From Hydractinia symbiolongicarpus (taxonomy: Eukaryota; Cnidaria; Hydrozoa; Anthoathecata; Hydractiniidae), in NCBI RefSeq assembly GCF_029227915.1, contig NC_079885.1, positions 18,921,001 through 18,985,000 on the forward strand: a DNA stretch of 64,000 nt. The letters run 5' to 3'. The translations under genes were made by a program, and so were the position numbers. Numbering within the stretch: the first letter of the stretch is position 1; each line of letters starts with the position of its first letter. Below the pieces are notes generated by a model. It worked only from the letters and a program-made list of their open reading frames with translations. It was not told the DNA's origin and made no database searches. Shown here in pieces: positions 1 through 11,994 of this stretch.

Positions 1-338
1 TTTACTGGTTCCTCCGTGTAATTTCATGGCTCTGCTGCAGCCAGAGGATTTGCTGTATGTTAGCGACAGCTGGCAAGAATGTAAAACTAACGATGGCTGT
101 AAAATGGTTGACAATGATTTATACGAGAAATTTTTCGGGGGCTGACAACGATTCATTGGATATTTGAATAGAAAAACAAGAATGCGAGTATTAAATGTTT
201 TTATAGCTAGCATGTCACAAGCCATGTTACAAAATTGACTTTAATTGGGAACAGATTTGTCGGTTTTCAGGAATCGCATGCCACTGGGTAGTTTCTCCAC
301 TTTAGTAGACTTGTTTTTAACTAAGATTACCAGCACAT
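1..338 (-). repeat. Partial unit spacer at window edge
   Basis: Family A spacer, cut by the window start. It is the downstream side of the tRNA at 339-411 and runs into the upstream side of a unit lying outside the window. I see no gene in it. Confidence 0.85.
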
Positions 339-411
339 CGATCACGATAGGACTCGAACACACAATCTTCCGATTCAAAGTCGGACACCTTATCCATTAG
401 GCCACGCGATC
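339..411 (-). tRNA. tRNA-Arg-like L1, anticodon UUG
   Basis: 73 nt. A C-to-T change at position 35 turns the UCG anticodon into UUG (glutamine codon CAA). The T stem is weakened by a T52/C62 mismatch. No proximal terminator. Probably a decayed copy. Confidence 0.82.
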
Positions 412-865
412 ATGTCAATGTACGCGTTACGCAACAATATCTGGTTGACATCAAACAAAGTTCAATGCCAGTAATTTCTATGTTAATGACAACCGCAGCG
501 CGTCTGTGTACAAATGTGTTAATTAAATGACTGGTACCTCCGTGTAATTTCGTGGCTATGCTGCGGCCAGAGGAATTGCTGTATATTAGAGACGGCTGAC
601 AAGAATGCACAAACTAACGATGGCTGTAAAATGTTTGACAATGAATTTTACGAGGAATATATTAAGGGCTGACAATGATTCATTGCAAATTTGATTAGAG
701 AAACAAGAATGCCAGAGTTAAATGTACCTATTAGTAGCATGTCGCAAGCCATGTTAAGAAATTCACTTTTACTGGAAACAGATTTGTCAATTTTTAGAAA
801 GCACATGCCACTGGGTAGTTGTTCCACTTTAGTAGACCTGTTCTGAACTAAAATTAACAACACAT

Positions 866-938
866 CGATCACGATGGGACTCGAACCCACAATCTTTCGA
901 TTCGAAGTCGGACGCCTTATCCATTAGGCCACGCGATC
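866..938 (-). tRNA. tRNA-Arg-TCG: tRNA-Arg(UCG) L2
   Basis: 73 nt with intact boxes A and B. One anticodon-stem mismatch (C28/A42). Proximal TTTT terminator present. Confidence 0.9.
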
Positions 939-1393
939 ATTTCAACGTACACGTTACGCAACAAAATTTGGTTAGTATAAAACAAAACTCATTCGTCAAT
1001 AATTTCTATGTTAATGACAACCGTAGCGCGTCTGTGTACAAAGGTTTTATTTAATTGACTGGTTCCTCCGTGTAATTTCAAAGCTATGCCGAAGCCAGAG
1101 GAAATGTTGTATATTAGCGACGGCTGGCAAGAATGCACAAACTAACGATGGCTGTAAAATGGTTGACAACGAATTTTACGAGGAATATATCAAGGGCTGA
1201 CAATAATTCATTGTAAAATTGATTAGAGAAACAAGAATGCCAGTGTTAAATGTACCTATTAGTAGCATGTCGCAAGCCATGTTAAGAAATTCACTTTTAC
1301 TGGAAACAGATTTGTCAATTTTTAGAAAGCGCATGCCACTGGGTAGTTGTTCCACTTTAGTAGACCTGTTCTGAACTAAAACTAACAACACAT

Positions 1394-1466
1394 CGATCAC
1401 GATGGGACTCGAACCCACAATCTTGCGATTCGAAGTCGGAAGCTTTATCCATTAGGCCACGCGATC
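1394..1466 (-). tRNA. tRNA-Arg-TCG: tRNA-Arg(UCG) L3
   Basis: 73 nt. Mismatches C28/C42 in the anticodon stem and C12/A23 in the D stem, and position 26 is T. Proximal TTTT present. Function is doubtful. Confidence 0.85.
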
Positions 1467-1921
1467 ATATCAACGTACACGCTACGCAACAAAATTTGGT
1501 TGGTATAAAACAAAACTCATTCGTCAATAATTTCTATGTTAATGACAACCGTAGCGCGTCTGTGTACAAATGTTTTAATTAATTTACTGGTTCCTCCGTG
1601 TAATTTCATGGCTCTGCCGCAGCCAGAGGAAATGCTGTATATTAGCGACGGCTGGCAAGAATGCACAAACTAACGATGGCTGTAAAATGGTTGACAACGA
1701 ATTCTACGAGGAATATGTCAAGGGCTGACAATGATTCATTGTAAATTTGATTAGAGAAACAAGAATGCCAGTGTTAAATGTACCTATTAGTAGCATGTCG
1801 CAAGCCATGTTACGAAATTCACTTTAATTGGGAACAGGTTTGTCAATTTTTAGAAAGCGCATGCCACTGGGTAGTTGTTCCACTTTAGTAAACCTGTTCT
1901 GAACTAAAATTAACAACACAT

Positions 1922-1994
1922 CGATCACGATGGGACTCGAACCCACAATCTTCCGATTCGAAGTCGGACGCCTTATCAATTAGGCCACGCGATC
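1922..1994 (-). tRNA. tRNA-Arg-TCG: tRNA-Arg(UCG) L4
   Basis: 73 nt, all stems paired. The first G of the D-loop GG pair is T, which should weaken D-loop/T-loop contact and touches the end of box A. Proximal TTTT present. Confidence 0.88.
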
Positions 1995-2448
1995 ATATCA
2001 ACGTACACGTTACGCAACAAAATTTGGTTAGTATAAAACAAAACTCATTCGCCAATAATTTCTATGTTAATAACAACCGCAGCGCGTCTGTGTACAAATA
2101 TGTTAATTAATTTACTGGTTCCTCCGTGTAATTTCATGGCTCTGCTGAGGCCAGAGGAATTGCTGTATGTTAGCGACAGCTGGCAAGAATGTAAAACTAA
2201 CGATGGCTGTAATATGGTTGTCAATGATTTATACGAGAAATTTTCCAGGGGCTGACAACTATTCATTGGATATTTGAATAGAAAAACAAGAATGCGAGTA
2301 TTAAATGTTTTTATAAGTAGCATGTCACAAGCCATGTTACGAAATTGACTTTAATTGGGAAGAGACTTGTCAATTTTTAGAAAGCGCATGCCACTGGGTA
2401 GTTGTTCCACTTTAGTAGACCTGTTCTGAACTAAAATTAACAACACAT

Positions 2449-2521
2449 CGATCACGATGGGACTCGAACCCACAATCTTCCGATTCGAAGTCGGACGCTT
2501 TATCCATTAGGCCACGCGATC
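2449..2521 (-). tRNA. tRNA-Arg-TCG: tRNA-Arg(UCG) L5
   Basis: 73 nt, consensus except a D-stem C12/A23 mismatch. Proximal TTTT present. Confidence 0.9.
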
Positions 2522-2975
2522 ATATCAACGTACACGTTACGCAACAAAATTTGGTTGGTATAAAACAAAACTCATTCGTCAATAATTTCTATGTTAATGA
2601 CAACCGTAGCGCGTCTGTGTACAAATGTTTTAATTAATTTACTGGTTCCTCCGTGTAATTTCATGGCTCTGCTGCAGCCAGATGATATGCTGTATGCTAG
2701 CGACAGCTGGCAAGTATGTAAAACTAACGATGGCTGTGAAATGGTTGACAATGATTTATAAGAGAAATTTTTCAGGGGCTGACAACGATTCATTGGATAT
2801 TTGATTAGAAAAACAAGAGTGCGAGTATTAAATGTTTTTATTGGTAGCATGTCATAAGTCATGTTAGGAAATTCACTTTTATTGGGAACAGATTTGTCAA
2901 TTTTTAGAAAGCGCATGCCACTGGGTAGTTGTCCCACTTTAGTAGACCTGTTCTGAACTAAGATTGACAACACAT

Positions 2976-3048
2976 CGATCACAATGAGACTCGAACCCAC
3001 AATCTTCCGATTTGAAGTCGGACGCCTTATCCATTAGGCCACGCGATT
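2976..3048 (-). tRNA. tRNA-Arg-like L6, anticodon UCA (UGA-reading)
   Basis: 73 nt. A G-to-A change at position 36 gives anticodon UCA, which would read the UGA stop codon. Anticodon and T stems pair, but the first acceptor pair is lost (A1/C72). Boxes A and B are intact; no proximal terminator. It is an Arg-body gene, not a selenocysteine tRNA, because it lacks the long variable arm and extended acceptor of tRNA-Sec. Confidence 0.85.
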
Positions 3049-3501
3049 ATATCAACGTACGCGTTACGCAACAAAACCTGGTTGGCATCAAAGAAAGCTC
3101 AATAGCAGTAATTTCTATGTTAATGACAACCCTAGCGCGTCTGTGTACAAATGTTTTAATTAATTTACTGGTTCCTCCGTGTAATTTCATGGCTCTGCTG
3201 CAGCTGGAGGAATTGCTGTATGTTAGCGACAGCTGGCAAGAATGTAAAACTAACGATGGCTGTAAAATGGTTGACAATGATTTATACGAGAAATTTTTCA
3301 GGGGCTGACAACGATTCATTGGATATTTGATTAGAAAAACAAAAATGCCAGAGTTAAATGTACCTATTAGTAGCATGTCGCAAGCCATGTTACAAAATAT
3401 ACTTTTACTGGGAACAGATTTGTCAATTTTTAGAAAGCGCATGCCACTGGGTAGTTGTTCCACTTTAGTAGATCTGTTCTGAACTAAGATTAACAACACA
3501 T

Positions 3502-3574
3502 CGATCACAATGAGACTCGAACCCACAATCTTCCGATTCGAAGTCGGACGCCTTATCCATTAGGCCACGCGATC
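3502..3574 (-). tRNA. tRNA-Arg-TCG: tRNA-Arg(UCG) L7
   Basis: 73 nt, all stems pair when G-U wobbles are allowed (T62, T66). Boxes A and B intact. No proximal terminator. Confidence 0.92.
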
Positions 3575-4023
3575 ATGTCAACGTACGCGTTACGCAATAA
3601 AACCTGGTTGGCATCAAAAAAAGCTCAATAGCAGTATTTTCCATGTTAATGACAACCGTAGCGCGTCTGTGTACAAATGTGTTAATTAATTTACTGGTTC
3701 CTCCGTGTATTTTCAAAGCTATGCCGCAGCCAGAGGAAATGCTGTATATTAGCGACGGCTGGCACGAATGCACAAACTAACGATGGCTGTAAAATGGTTG
3801 ACAACGAATTTTACGAGGAATATATCAAGGGCTTACAATGATTCATTGTAAAATTGATTAGAGAAACAAGAATGCCAGTGGTAAATGTACCTATTAGTAG
3901 CATGTCGCAAGCCATGTTAAGAAATTCACTTTTACTGGAAACAGATTTGTCAATTTTTAGAAAGCGCATGCCACTGGGTAGTTGTTCCACTTTAGTAGAC
4001 CTGAACTAAAATTAACAACACAT

Positions 4024-4096
4024 CGATCACGATGGGACTTGAACCCACAATCTTTCGATTCGAAGTCGGACGCCTTATCCATTAGGCCACGCGATC
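4024..4096 (-). tRNA. tRNA-Arg-TCG: tRNA-Arg(UCG) L8
   Basis: 73 nt. C28/A42 mismatch; G57 to A in box B, a CpG transition. Proximal TTTT present. Confidence 0.88.
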
Positions 4097-4549
4097 ATAT
4101 CAAGGTACACGTTACGCAACAAAATTTCGTTAGTATAAAACAAAACTCATTCGTCAATAATTTCTATGTTAATGACAACCGTAGCGCGTCTGTGTACAAA
4201 TGTTTTATGTAATTTACTGGTTCCTCCGTGTAAGTCATGGCTCTGCTGCAGCCAGAGGAATTGCTGTATGTTAGCGACAGCTGGCAAGTATGTAAAACTA
4301 GCGATGGCTGTAAAATGGTTGACAATGATTTATACGAGAAATTTTTCAGGGGCTGACAACGATTCATTGGATATTTGATTAGAAAAACAAGAGTGCGAGT
4401 ATTAAATGTTTTTATTGGTAGCATGTCATAAGCCATGTTAGGAAATTCACTTTTAATGGGAACAGATTTGTCAATTTTTAGAAAGCGCATGCCACTGGGT
4501 AGTTGTTCCACTTTAGTAGACCTGTTCTGAACTAAGATTGACAACACAT

Positions 4550-4622
4550 CGATCACAATGGGACTCGAACCCACAATCTTCCGATTCGAAGTCGGACGCC
4601 TTATCAATTAGGCCACGGGATC
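4550..4622 (-). tRNA. tRNA-Arg-TCG: tRNA-Arg(UCG) L9
   Basis: 73 nt. Acceptor mismatch C5/T68; first G of the D-loop GG is T. No proximal terminator. Confidence 0.85.
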
Positions 4623-5076
4623 ATATCAACGTACACGTTACGCAATAAAATTTGGTTAGTATAAAACAAAACTCATTCGCCAGTAATTTCTATGTTAATA
4701 ACAACCCTAGCGCGTCTGTGTACAAATGTGTTAATTAATTTACTGGTTCCTCCGTGTAATTTCATGGCTCTGCTGAGGCCAGAGGAATTGCTGTATGTTA
4801 GCGACAGCTGGCAAGAATGTAAAACTAACGATGGCTGTAAAATGGTTGACAATGATTTATACGAGAAATTTTCCAGGGGCTGACAACGATTCATTGGATA
4901 CTTGAATAGAAAAACAAGAATGCGAGTATTAAATGTTTTTATAAGTAGCATGTCACAAGCCATGTTACGAAATTGACTTTAATTGGGAACAGACTTGTCA
5001 ATTTTTAGAAAGCGCATGCCACTGGGTAGTTGTTCCACTTTAGTAGACCTGTTCTGAACTAAGATTGACAACACAT

Positions 5077-5149
5077 CGATCACAATGAGACTCGAACCCA
5101 CAATCGTCCGATTCGAAGTCGGACGCCTTATCCATTAGGCCACGCGATT
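5077..5149 (-). tRNA. tRNA-Arg-TCG: tRNA-Arg(UCG) L10
   Basis: 73 nt. G1 to A breaks the first acceptor pair; position 44 is C. No proximal terminator. Confidence 0.87.
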
Positions 5150-5603
5150 ATATCATCCTACGCGTTACGCAACAAAACCTGGTTGGCATCAAAGAAAGCT
5201 CAATAGCAGTAATTTCTATGTTAATGACAACCCTAGCGCGTCCTTGTACAAATGTTTTAATTAATTGAATGGTTCCTCCGTGTAATTTCAAAGCTATGCC
5301 GCAGCCAGAGGAAATGCTGTATATTAGCGACGGCTGGCAAGAATGCACAAACTAACGATGGCTGTAAAATGGTTGACAACGAATTCTACGAGGAATATGT
5401 CAAGGGCTGACAATGATTCAATGTAAATTTGATTAGAGAAACAAGAATGCCAGTGTTAAATGTACCTATTAGTAGCATGTCGCAAGCCATGTTACGAAAT
5501 TCACTTTAATTGGGAACAGATTTGTCAATTTTTAGAAAGCGCATGCCACTGGGTAGTTGTTCCACTTTAGTAGACCTGTTCTGAACTAAAATTAACAACA
5601 CAT

Positions 5604-5676
5604 CGATCACGATGGTACTCGAACCCACAATCTTCCAATTCGAAGTCGGACGCCTTATCAATTAGGCCACGCGATC
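5604..5676 (-). tRNA. tRNA-Arg-TCG: tRNA-Arg(UCG) L11
   Basis: 73 nt. T-stem mismatch G53/A61 inside box B; first G of the D-loop GG is T; G30-U40 wobble. Proximal TTTT present. Confidence 0.85.
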
Positions 5677-6129
5677 ATATCAACGTACACGTTACGCAAC
5701 AAAATTTGGTTAGTATAAAACAAAACTCATTCGTCAATAATTTATATGTTAATGACAACCGTAGCGCGTCTGTGTACAAATGTTTTAATTAATTTACTGG
5801 TTCCTCCGTGTAAGTCATGGCTCTGCTGCAGCCAGAGGAATTGCTGTATGTTAGCGACAGCTGGCAAGTATGTAAAACTAGCGATGGCTGTAAAATGGTT
5901 GACAATGATTTATACGAGAAATTTTTCAGGGGCTGAAAACGATTCATTGGATATTTGATTAGAAAAACAAGAGTGCGAGTATTAAATGTTTTTATTGGTA
6001 GCATGTCATAAGCCATGTTAGGAAATTCACTTTTATTGGGAACAGATTTGTCAATTTTTAGAAAGCGCATGCCACTGGGTAGTTGTTCCACTTTAGTAGA
6101 CCTGTTCTGAACTAAGATTGACAACACAT

Positions 6130-6202
6130 CGATCACGATGGGACTCGAACCCAAAATTTTCCGATTCGAAGTCGGACGCCTTATCAATTAGGCCACGCGA
6201 TC
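6130..6202 (-). tRNA. tRNA-Arg-TCG: tRNA-Arg(UCG) L12
   Basis: 73 nt. T49/T65 mismatch, G45 to A, first G of the D-loop GG is T. No proximal terminator. Confidence 0.86.
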
Positions 6203-6655
6203 ATATCAACGTACACGTTACGCAACAAAATTTGGTTAGTATAAAACAAAACTCATTCGCCAATAATTTCTATGTTAATAACAACCCTAGCGCGTCTGTG
6301 TACAAATGTGTTAATTAATTTACTGGTTCCTCCGTGTAATTTCATGGATCTGCTGAGGCCAGAGGAATTGCTGTATGTTAGCGACAGCTGGCAAGAATGT
6401 AAAACTAACGATGGCTGTAAAATGGTTGACAATGATTTATACGAGAAATTTTCCAGGGGCTGACAACGATTCATTGGATATTTGAATAGAAAAACAAGAA
6501 TGCGAGTATTAAATGTTTTTATAAGTAGATGTCACAAGCCATGTTACGAAATTGACTTTAATTGGGAACAGACTTGTCAATTTTTAGAAAGCGCATGCCA
6601 ATGGGTAGTTGTTCCACTTTAGTAGACCTGTTCTGAACTAAGATTGACAACACAT

Positions 6656-6728
6656 CGATCACAATGAGACTCGAACCCACAATCTTCCGATTCGAAGTCG
6701 GACGCCTTATCCATTAGGCCACGCGATT
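6656..6728 (-). tRNA. tRNA-Arg-TCG: tRNA-Arg(UCG) L13
   Basis: 73 nt, consensus apart from A1 (A1/C72) and the T62 and T66 wobbles. No proximal terminator. Confidence 0.88.
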
Positions 6729-7182
6729 ATATCATCCTACGCGTTACGCAACAAAACCTGGTTGGCATCAAAGAAAGCTCAATAGCAGTAATTTCTATGT
6801 TAATGACAAACCTAGCGCGTCCTTGTACAAATGTTTTAATTAATTGACTGGTTCCTCCGTGTATTTTCAAAGCTATGCCGCAGCCAGAGGAAATGCTGTA
6901 TATTAGCGACGGCTGGCACGAATGCACAAACTAACGATTGCTGTAAAATGGTTGACAACGAATTTTACGAGGAATATATCAAGGGCTGACAATGATTCAT
7001 TGTAAAATTGATTAGAGAAACAAGAATGCCAGTGGTAAATGTACCTATTAGTAGCATGTCGCAAGCCATGTTAAGAAATTCACTTTTACTGGAAACAGAT
7101 TTGTCAATTTTTAGAAAGCGCATGCCACTGGGTAGTTGTTCCACTTTAGTAGACCTGTTCTGAACTAAAATTAACAACACAT

Positions 7183-7255
7183 CGATCACGATGGTACTCG
7201 AACCCACAATCTTCCAATTCGAAGTCGGACGCCTTATCAATTAGGCCACGCGATC
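7183..7255 (-). tRNA. tRNA-Arg-TCG: tRNA-Arg(UCG) L14
   Basis: 73 nt, same variant as the copy at 5604 (A61, T40, altered D-loop GG); a duplicate from the 1579-bp higher-order repeat. Proximal TTTT present. Confidence 0.85.
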
Positions 7256-7707
7256 ATATCAACGTACACGTTACGCAACAAAATTTGGTTAGTATAAAAC
7301 AAAACTCATTCGTCAATAATTTATATGTTAATGACAACCGTAGCGCGTCTGTGTACAAATGTTTTAATTAATTTACTGGTTCCTCCGTGTAAGTCATGGC
7401 TCTGCTGCAGCCAGAGGAATTGCTGTATGTTAGCGACAGCTGGCAAGTATGTAAAACTAGCGATGGCTGTAAAATGGTTGACAATGATTTATAGGAGAAA
7501 TTTTTCAGGGGCTGAAAACGATTCATTGGATATTTGATTAGAAAAACAAGAGTGCGAGTATTAAATGTTTTTATTGGTAGCATGTCATAAGCCATGTTAG
7601 GAAATTCACTTTTATTGGGAACAGATTTTAATTTTTTAGAAAGCGCATGCCACTGGGTAGTTGTTCCACTTTAGTAGACCTGTTCTGAACTAAAATTAAC
7701 AACACAT

Positions 7708-7780
7708 CGATCACGATGGGACTCGAACCCACAATCTTTCGATTCGAAGTCGGACGCCTTATCCATTAGGCCACGCGATC
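7708..7780 (-). tRNA. tRNA-Arg-TCG: tRNA-Arg(UCG) L15
   Basis: 73 nt, consensus except C28/A42. Proximal TTTT present. Confidence 0.9.
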
Positions 7781-8233
7781 ATATCAAGGTACACGTTACG
7801 CAACAAAATTTGGTTAGTATAAAACAAAACTCATTCGTCAATAATTTCTATGTTAATGACAACCGTAGCGCGTCTGTGTACAAATGTGTTAATTAATTTA
7901 CTGGTTCCTCCGTGTAATTTCATGGCTCTGCTGCAGCCAGAGGAATTGTTGTATGTTAGCGACAGCTGGCAAGAATATAAAACTAACGATGGCTGTAAAA
8001 TGGTTGACAATGATTTATACGAGAAATTTTTCAGAGGCTGACAACGATTCATTGGATATTTGATTAGAAAACGGGAGTGCGAGTATTAAATGTTTTTATT
8101 GGTAGCATGTCATAAGCCATGTTAGGAAATTCACTTTTATTGGGAATAAATTTGTCAATTTTTAGAAAGCACATGCCACTGGGTAGTTGTTCTACTTTAG
8201 TAGACCTGTTCCGAACTAAGATTAACAACACAT

Positions 8234-8306
8234 CGATCACAATGAGACTCGAACCCACAATCTTCCGATTCGAAGTCGGACGCCTTATCCATTAGGCCAC
8301 GCGATC
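8234..8306 (-). tRNA. tRNA-Arg-TCG: tRNA-Arg(UCG) L16
   Basis: 73 nt, fully pairable with T62 and T66 wobbles, both internal boxes intact. No proximal terminator. Confidence 0.92.
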
Positions 8307-8760
8307 ATTTCAACGTACACGTTACGCAACAAAATTTGGTTGGCATCAAACAAAGCTCAATAGCAGTAATTTCTATGTTAATGAAAACCCTAGTGCGTCT
8401 GTGTACAAAGGTTTTAATTAATTGACTGGTTCCTCCGTGTAATTTCAAAGCAATGCCGCAGCCAGAGGAAATGCTGTATATTAGCGACGGCTGGCAAGAA
8501 TGCACAAACTAACGATGGCTGTAAAATGGTTGACAACGAATTCTACGAGGAATATGTCAAGGGCTGACAATGATTCATTGTAAATTTGATTAGAGAAACA
8601 AGAATGCCAGTGTTAAATGTACCTATTAGTAGCATGTCGCAAGCCATGTTACGAAATTCACTTTAATTGGGAACAGATTTGTCAATTTTTAGAAAGCGCA
8701 TGCCACTGGGTAGTTGTTCCACTTTAGTAGACCTGTTCTGAACTAAAATTAACAACACAT

Positions 8761-8833
8761 CGATCACGATGGGACTCGAACCCACAATCTTCCGATTCGA
8801 AGTCGGACGCCTTATCAATTAGGCCACGCGATC
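8761..8833 (-). tRNA. tRNA-Arg-TCG: tRNA-Arg(UCG) L17
   Basis: 73 nt, consensus except the first G of the D-loop GG is T. Proximal TTTT present. Confidence 0.91.
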
Positions 8834-9287
8834 ATATCAACGTACACGTTACGCAACAAAATTTGGTTAGTATAAAACAAAACTCATTCGCCAATAATTT
8901 CTATGTTAATAACAACCCTAGCGCGTCTGTGTACAAATGTGTTAAATAATTTACTGGTTCCTCCGTGTAATTTCATGGCTCTGCTGCAGCCAGAGGAATT
9001 GCTGTATGTTAGCGACAGCTGGCAAGTATGTAAAACTAACGATGGCTGTAAAATGGTTGACAATGATTTATACGAGAAATTTTTCAGGGGCTGACAACGA
9101 TTCATTGGATATTTGATTAGAAAAACAAGAGTGCGAGTATTAAATGTTTTTATTGGTAGCATGTCATAAGCCATGTTAGGAAATTCACTTTTATTGGGAA
9201 CAGATTTGTCAATTTTTAGAAAGCGCATGCCACTGGGTAGTTGTTCCACTTTAGTAGACCTGTTCTGAACTAAGATTGACAACACAT

Positions 9288-9360
9288 CGATCACAATGAG
9301 ACTCGAACCAACAATCTTCCGATTCGAAGTCGGACGCCTTATCCATTAGGCCACGCGATT
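9288..9360 (-). tRNA. tRNA-Arg-TCG: tRNA-Arg(UCG) L18
   Basis: 73 nt. A1/C72 and T51/C63 mismatches. No proximal terminator. Confidence 0.86.
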
Positions 9361-9814
9361 ATATCAACGTACGCGTTACGCAACAAAACCTGGTTGGCAT
9401 CAAAGAAAGCTCAATAGCAGTAATTTCTATGTTAATGACAACCCTAGCGCGTCCTTGTACAAATGTTTTAATTAATTGACTGGTTCCTCCGTGTCATTTC
9501 AAAGCTATGTCGCAGCCAGAGGAAATGCTGCATATTAGCGACGGCTGGCAAGAATGCACAAACTAACGATGGCTGTAAAATGGTTGACAACGAATTTTAC
9601 GAGGAATATATCAAGGGCTGACAATGATTCATTGCAAATGTGATTAGAAAAACAAGAATGCCAGAGTTAAATGTACCTATTAGTAGCATGTCGCAAGCCA
9701 TGTTACAAAATTGACTTTTATTGGGAACAGATTTGTCAATTTTTAGAAAGCGCATGCCACTGGGTAGTTGTTCCACTTTAGTAGATCTGTTCTGAACTAA
9801 GATTAACAACACAT

Positions 9815-9887
9815 CGATCACAATGAGACTCGAACCCACAATCTTCCGATTCGAAGTCGGACGCCTTATCCATTAGGCCACGCGATC
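9815..9887 (-). tRNA. tRNA-Arg-TCG: tRNA-Arg(UCG) L19
   Basis: 73 nt, fully pairable (T62, T66 wobbles), boxes A and B intact. No proximal terminator. Confidence 0.92.
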
Positions 9888-10341
9888 ATATCAACGTACG
9901 CGTTACGCAAAAAAACCCGGTTGGCAGCAAAAAAAGCTCAATAGCAGTAATTTCTATGTTAATGACAACCGCAGCGCGTCTGTGTACAAATGTGTTAATT
10001 AAATGACTGGTACCTCCGTGTAATTTCGTTGCTATGCTTCGGCCAGAAGAATTGCTGTATATTAAAGACGGCTGGCAAGAATGCACAAACTAACGATGGC
10101 TGTAAAATGGTTGACAATGAATTTTTCGAGGAATGTATCAAGGGATGACAATGATTCATTGTAATTTTGATTAGAAAAACAAGAATGCCAGTGTTAAATG
10201 TACCTATTAGCAGCATGTCGCAAGCCATGTTACGAAATTCACTTTTATTGGGAACAGATTTGTCAATTTTTAGAAAGCGCATGCCACTGGGTAGTTGTTC
10301 CACTTTAGTAGACTTGTTCTGAACTAAAATTAGCAACACAT

Positions 10342-10414
10342 CGATCACGATGGGACTCGAACCCACAATCTTCCGATTCGAAGTCAGACGCCTTATCCAT
10401 TAGGCCACGCGATC
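10342..10414 (-). tRNA. tRNA-Arg-TCG: tRNA-Arg(UCG) L20
   Basis: 73 nt, consensus except T29, which still wobble-pairs with G41. Proximal TTTT present; the last copy in the left arm to have one. Confidence 0.93.
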
Positions 10415-10868
10415 ATATCAACGTACACGTTACGCAACAAAATTTGGTTAGTATAAAACAAAACTCATTCGTTAATAATTTCTATGTTAATGACAACCAT
10501 AGCGCGTCTGTGTACAAATGTGTTAATTAATTTACTGGTTCCTCCGTGTAATTTCATGGCTCTGCTGCAGCCAGAGGAATTGCTGTAAGTTAGCGACAGC
10601 TGGCAAGAATGTAAAACTAACGATGGCTGTAAAATGGTTGACAATGATTTATACGAGAAATTTTTCAGGGGCTGACAATGATTCATTGGATATTTGAATA
10701 GAAAAACAAGAATGCGAGTTTTAAATGTTTTTATAGGTAGCATGTCACAAGCCATGTTACGAAATTGACTTTAATTGGGAACAGATTTGTCAATTTTTAG
10801 AAAGCGCATGCCACTGGGTAGTTGTTCCACTTTAGTAGACTTGTTTTGAACTAAGCTTAACAACACAT

Positions 10869-10941
10869 CGATCACGATGGGTCTCGAACCCACAATCTTC
10901 CGATTCGAAGTCGGACGCCTTATCCATTAGGCCACGCGATC
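10869..10941 (-). tRNA. tRNA-Arg-TCG: tRNA-Arg(UCG) L21
   Basis: 73 nt, all stems consensus; T60 to A changes one box B base. No proximal terminator. Confidence 0.92.
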
Positions 10942-11395
10942 ATATCAACGTACGCGTTACGCAACAAAATCTGGTTGGCGTCAAACAAAGCTCAATAGCA
11001 GTAATTTCTATGTTATTGACAACCCTAGCGCGTCTGTGCACAAATGTTTTAATTAATTGACTGGTTCCTCCAGGTAATTTCAAAGCCATGCCGCAGCCAG
11101 AGGAAATGCTGTATATTAGCGATTGCTGGCAAGATTGCACAAACTAACGATGGCTGTAAAATGGTTGACAATGAATTTTGCGAGGAATATATCAAGGGCT
11201 GACAATGATTCATTGTAAATTTGATTAGAGAAACAAGAATGCCGGTGTTAAATGTACTTAATAGTAGCATGTCACAAGCCATATTACGAAATCCAGTTTT
11301 ATTGGGAACAGATTTGACAATTATAAAGAAGCGCATGGCGCTGGGAATTCTTTCCACTTTAGTAGACTTGTTCTCAACTAAGATTAACAATACGT

Positions 11396-11468
11396 CGACC
11401 ACAATGAGACTCGAACCCACAATCTTCCGATGCGAAGTCGGACGCCTTATCCATTAGGCCACGCGATC
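11396..11468 (-). tRNA. tRNA-Arg-TCG: tRNA-Arg(UCG) L22
   Basis: 73 nt. Position 37, next to the anticodon, is C instead of A. The acceptor pairs with a T3-G70 wobble. No proximal terminator. Confidence 0.88.
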
Positions 11469-11922
11469 ATATCAACGTACGCGTTACGCAATAAAACCTG
11501 GTTGGCATCGAAAAAAGCTCAATGGCAGTAATTTCTATGTTAATGACAACCGCAGCGCGTCTGTGTACAAATGTGTTAATTAAATAACTGGTACCTCCGT
11601 GTAATTTCGTTGCTATGCTTCGGCCAGAAGAATTGCTGTATATTAAAGACGGCTGGCAAGAAAGCACAAACTAACGATGGCTGTAAAATGGTTGACAATG
11701 AATTTTACGAGGAATGTATCAAGGGATGACAATGATTCATTGTAAATTTGATTAGAGAAACAAGAATGCCAGTGTTAAATGTACCTATTAGTAGCATGTC
11801 GCAAGCCATGTTACGAAATTCACTTTTATTGGGAACAGATTTGACAATTATAAAGAAGCGCATGGCGCTGGGAATTCTTTCCACTTTAGTAGTCTTGTTC
11901 TCAACTAAGATTAACAATACGT

Positions 11923-11994
11923 CGACCAAAATGGGACTCGACCCACAATCGTCCGATTCAAAGTCGGACGCCCTATCCATTAGGCCACCCGATC
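11923..11994 (-). pseudogene. tRNA-Arg pseudogene L23 (72 nt, UUG)
   Basis: One T is missing from the T loop, which breaks box B. The anticodon reads UUG and the acceptor 5' strand has C6 to G. No proximal terminator. Confidence 0.88.

Larger units (their letters stand above)
4140..7620 (-). repeat. Higher-order repeat, 3 units, period about 1579 bp
   Basis: Two full copies and a partial third. tRNAs at 4024, 5604 and 7183 occupy the same slot, as do 5077 and 6656. A private spacer deletion near 4230, 5810 and 7390 (the usual taatttcatgg reads taagtcatgg) marks each copy, so a three-unit block was duplicated. Confidence 0.8.

Noticed and set aside
2064-2255. Recurrent 63-codon open frame on the strand opposite the tRNA in family A spacers
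   Set aside because: It overlaps the forward open frames of the same spacer, and variation between units is spread without codon bias. It is absent or broken in B and C spacers. It reflects few stop codons in a repeated sequence, not a gene.
2976-3048. tRNA-Sec because of the UCA anticodon
   Set aside because: The gene is 73 nt with a 7-bp acceptor and a 5-nt variable loop. tRNA-Sec is about 90 nt with a long variable arm. The body is tRNA-Arg.
3047-3526. Long open frame (159 codons, minus strand) across a spacer; equivalents at 12519-12998 and 56239-56718
   Set aside because: It starts or ends inside the tRNA, neighbouring units are often interrupted, indels between units are not multiples of three, and the unit length (527) is not a multiple of three. 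No intron, signal or domain is recognisable.
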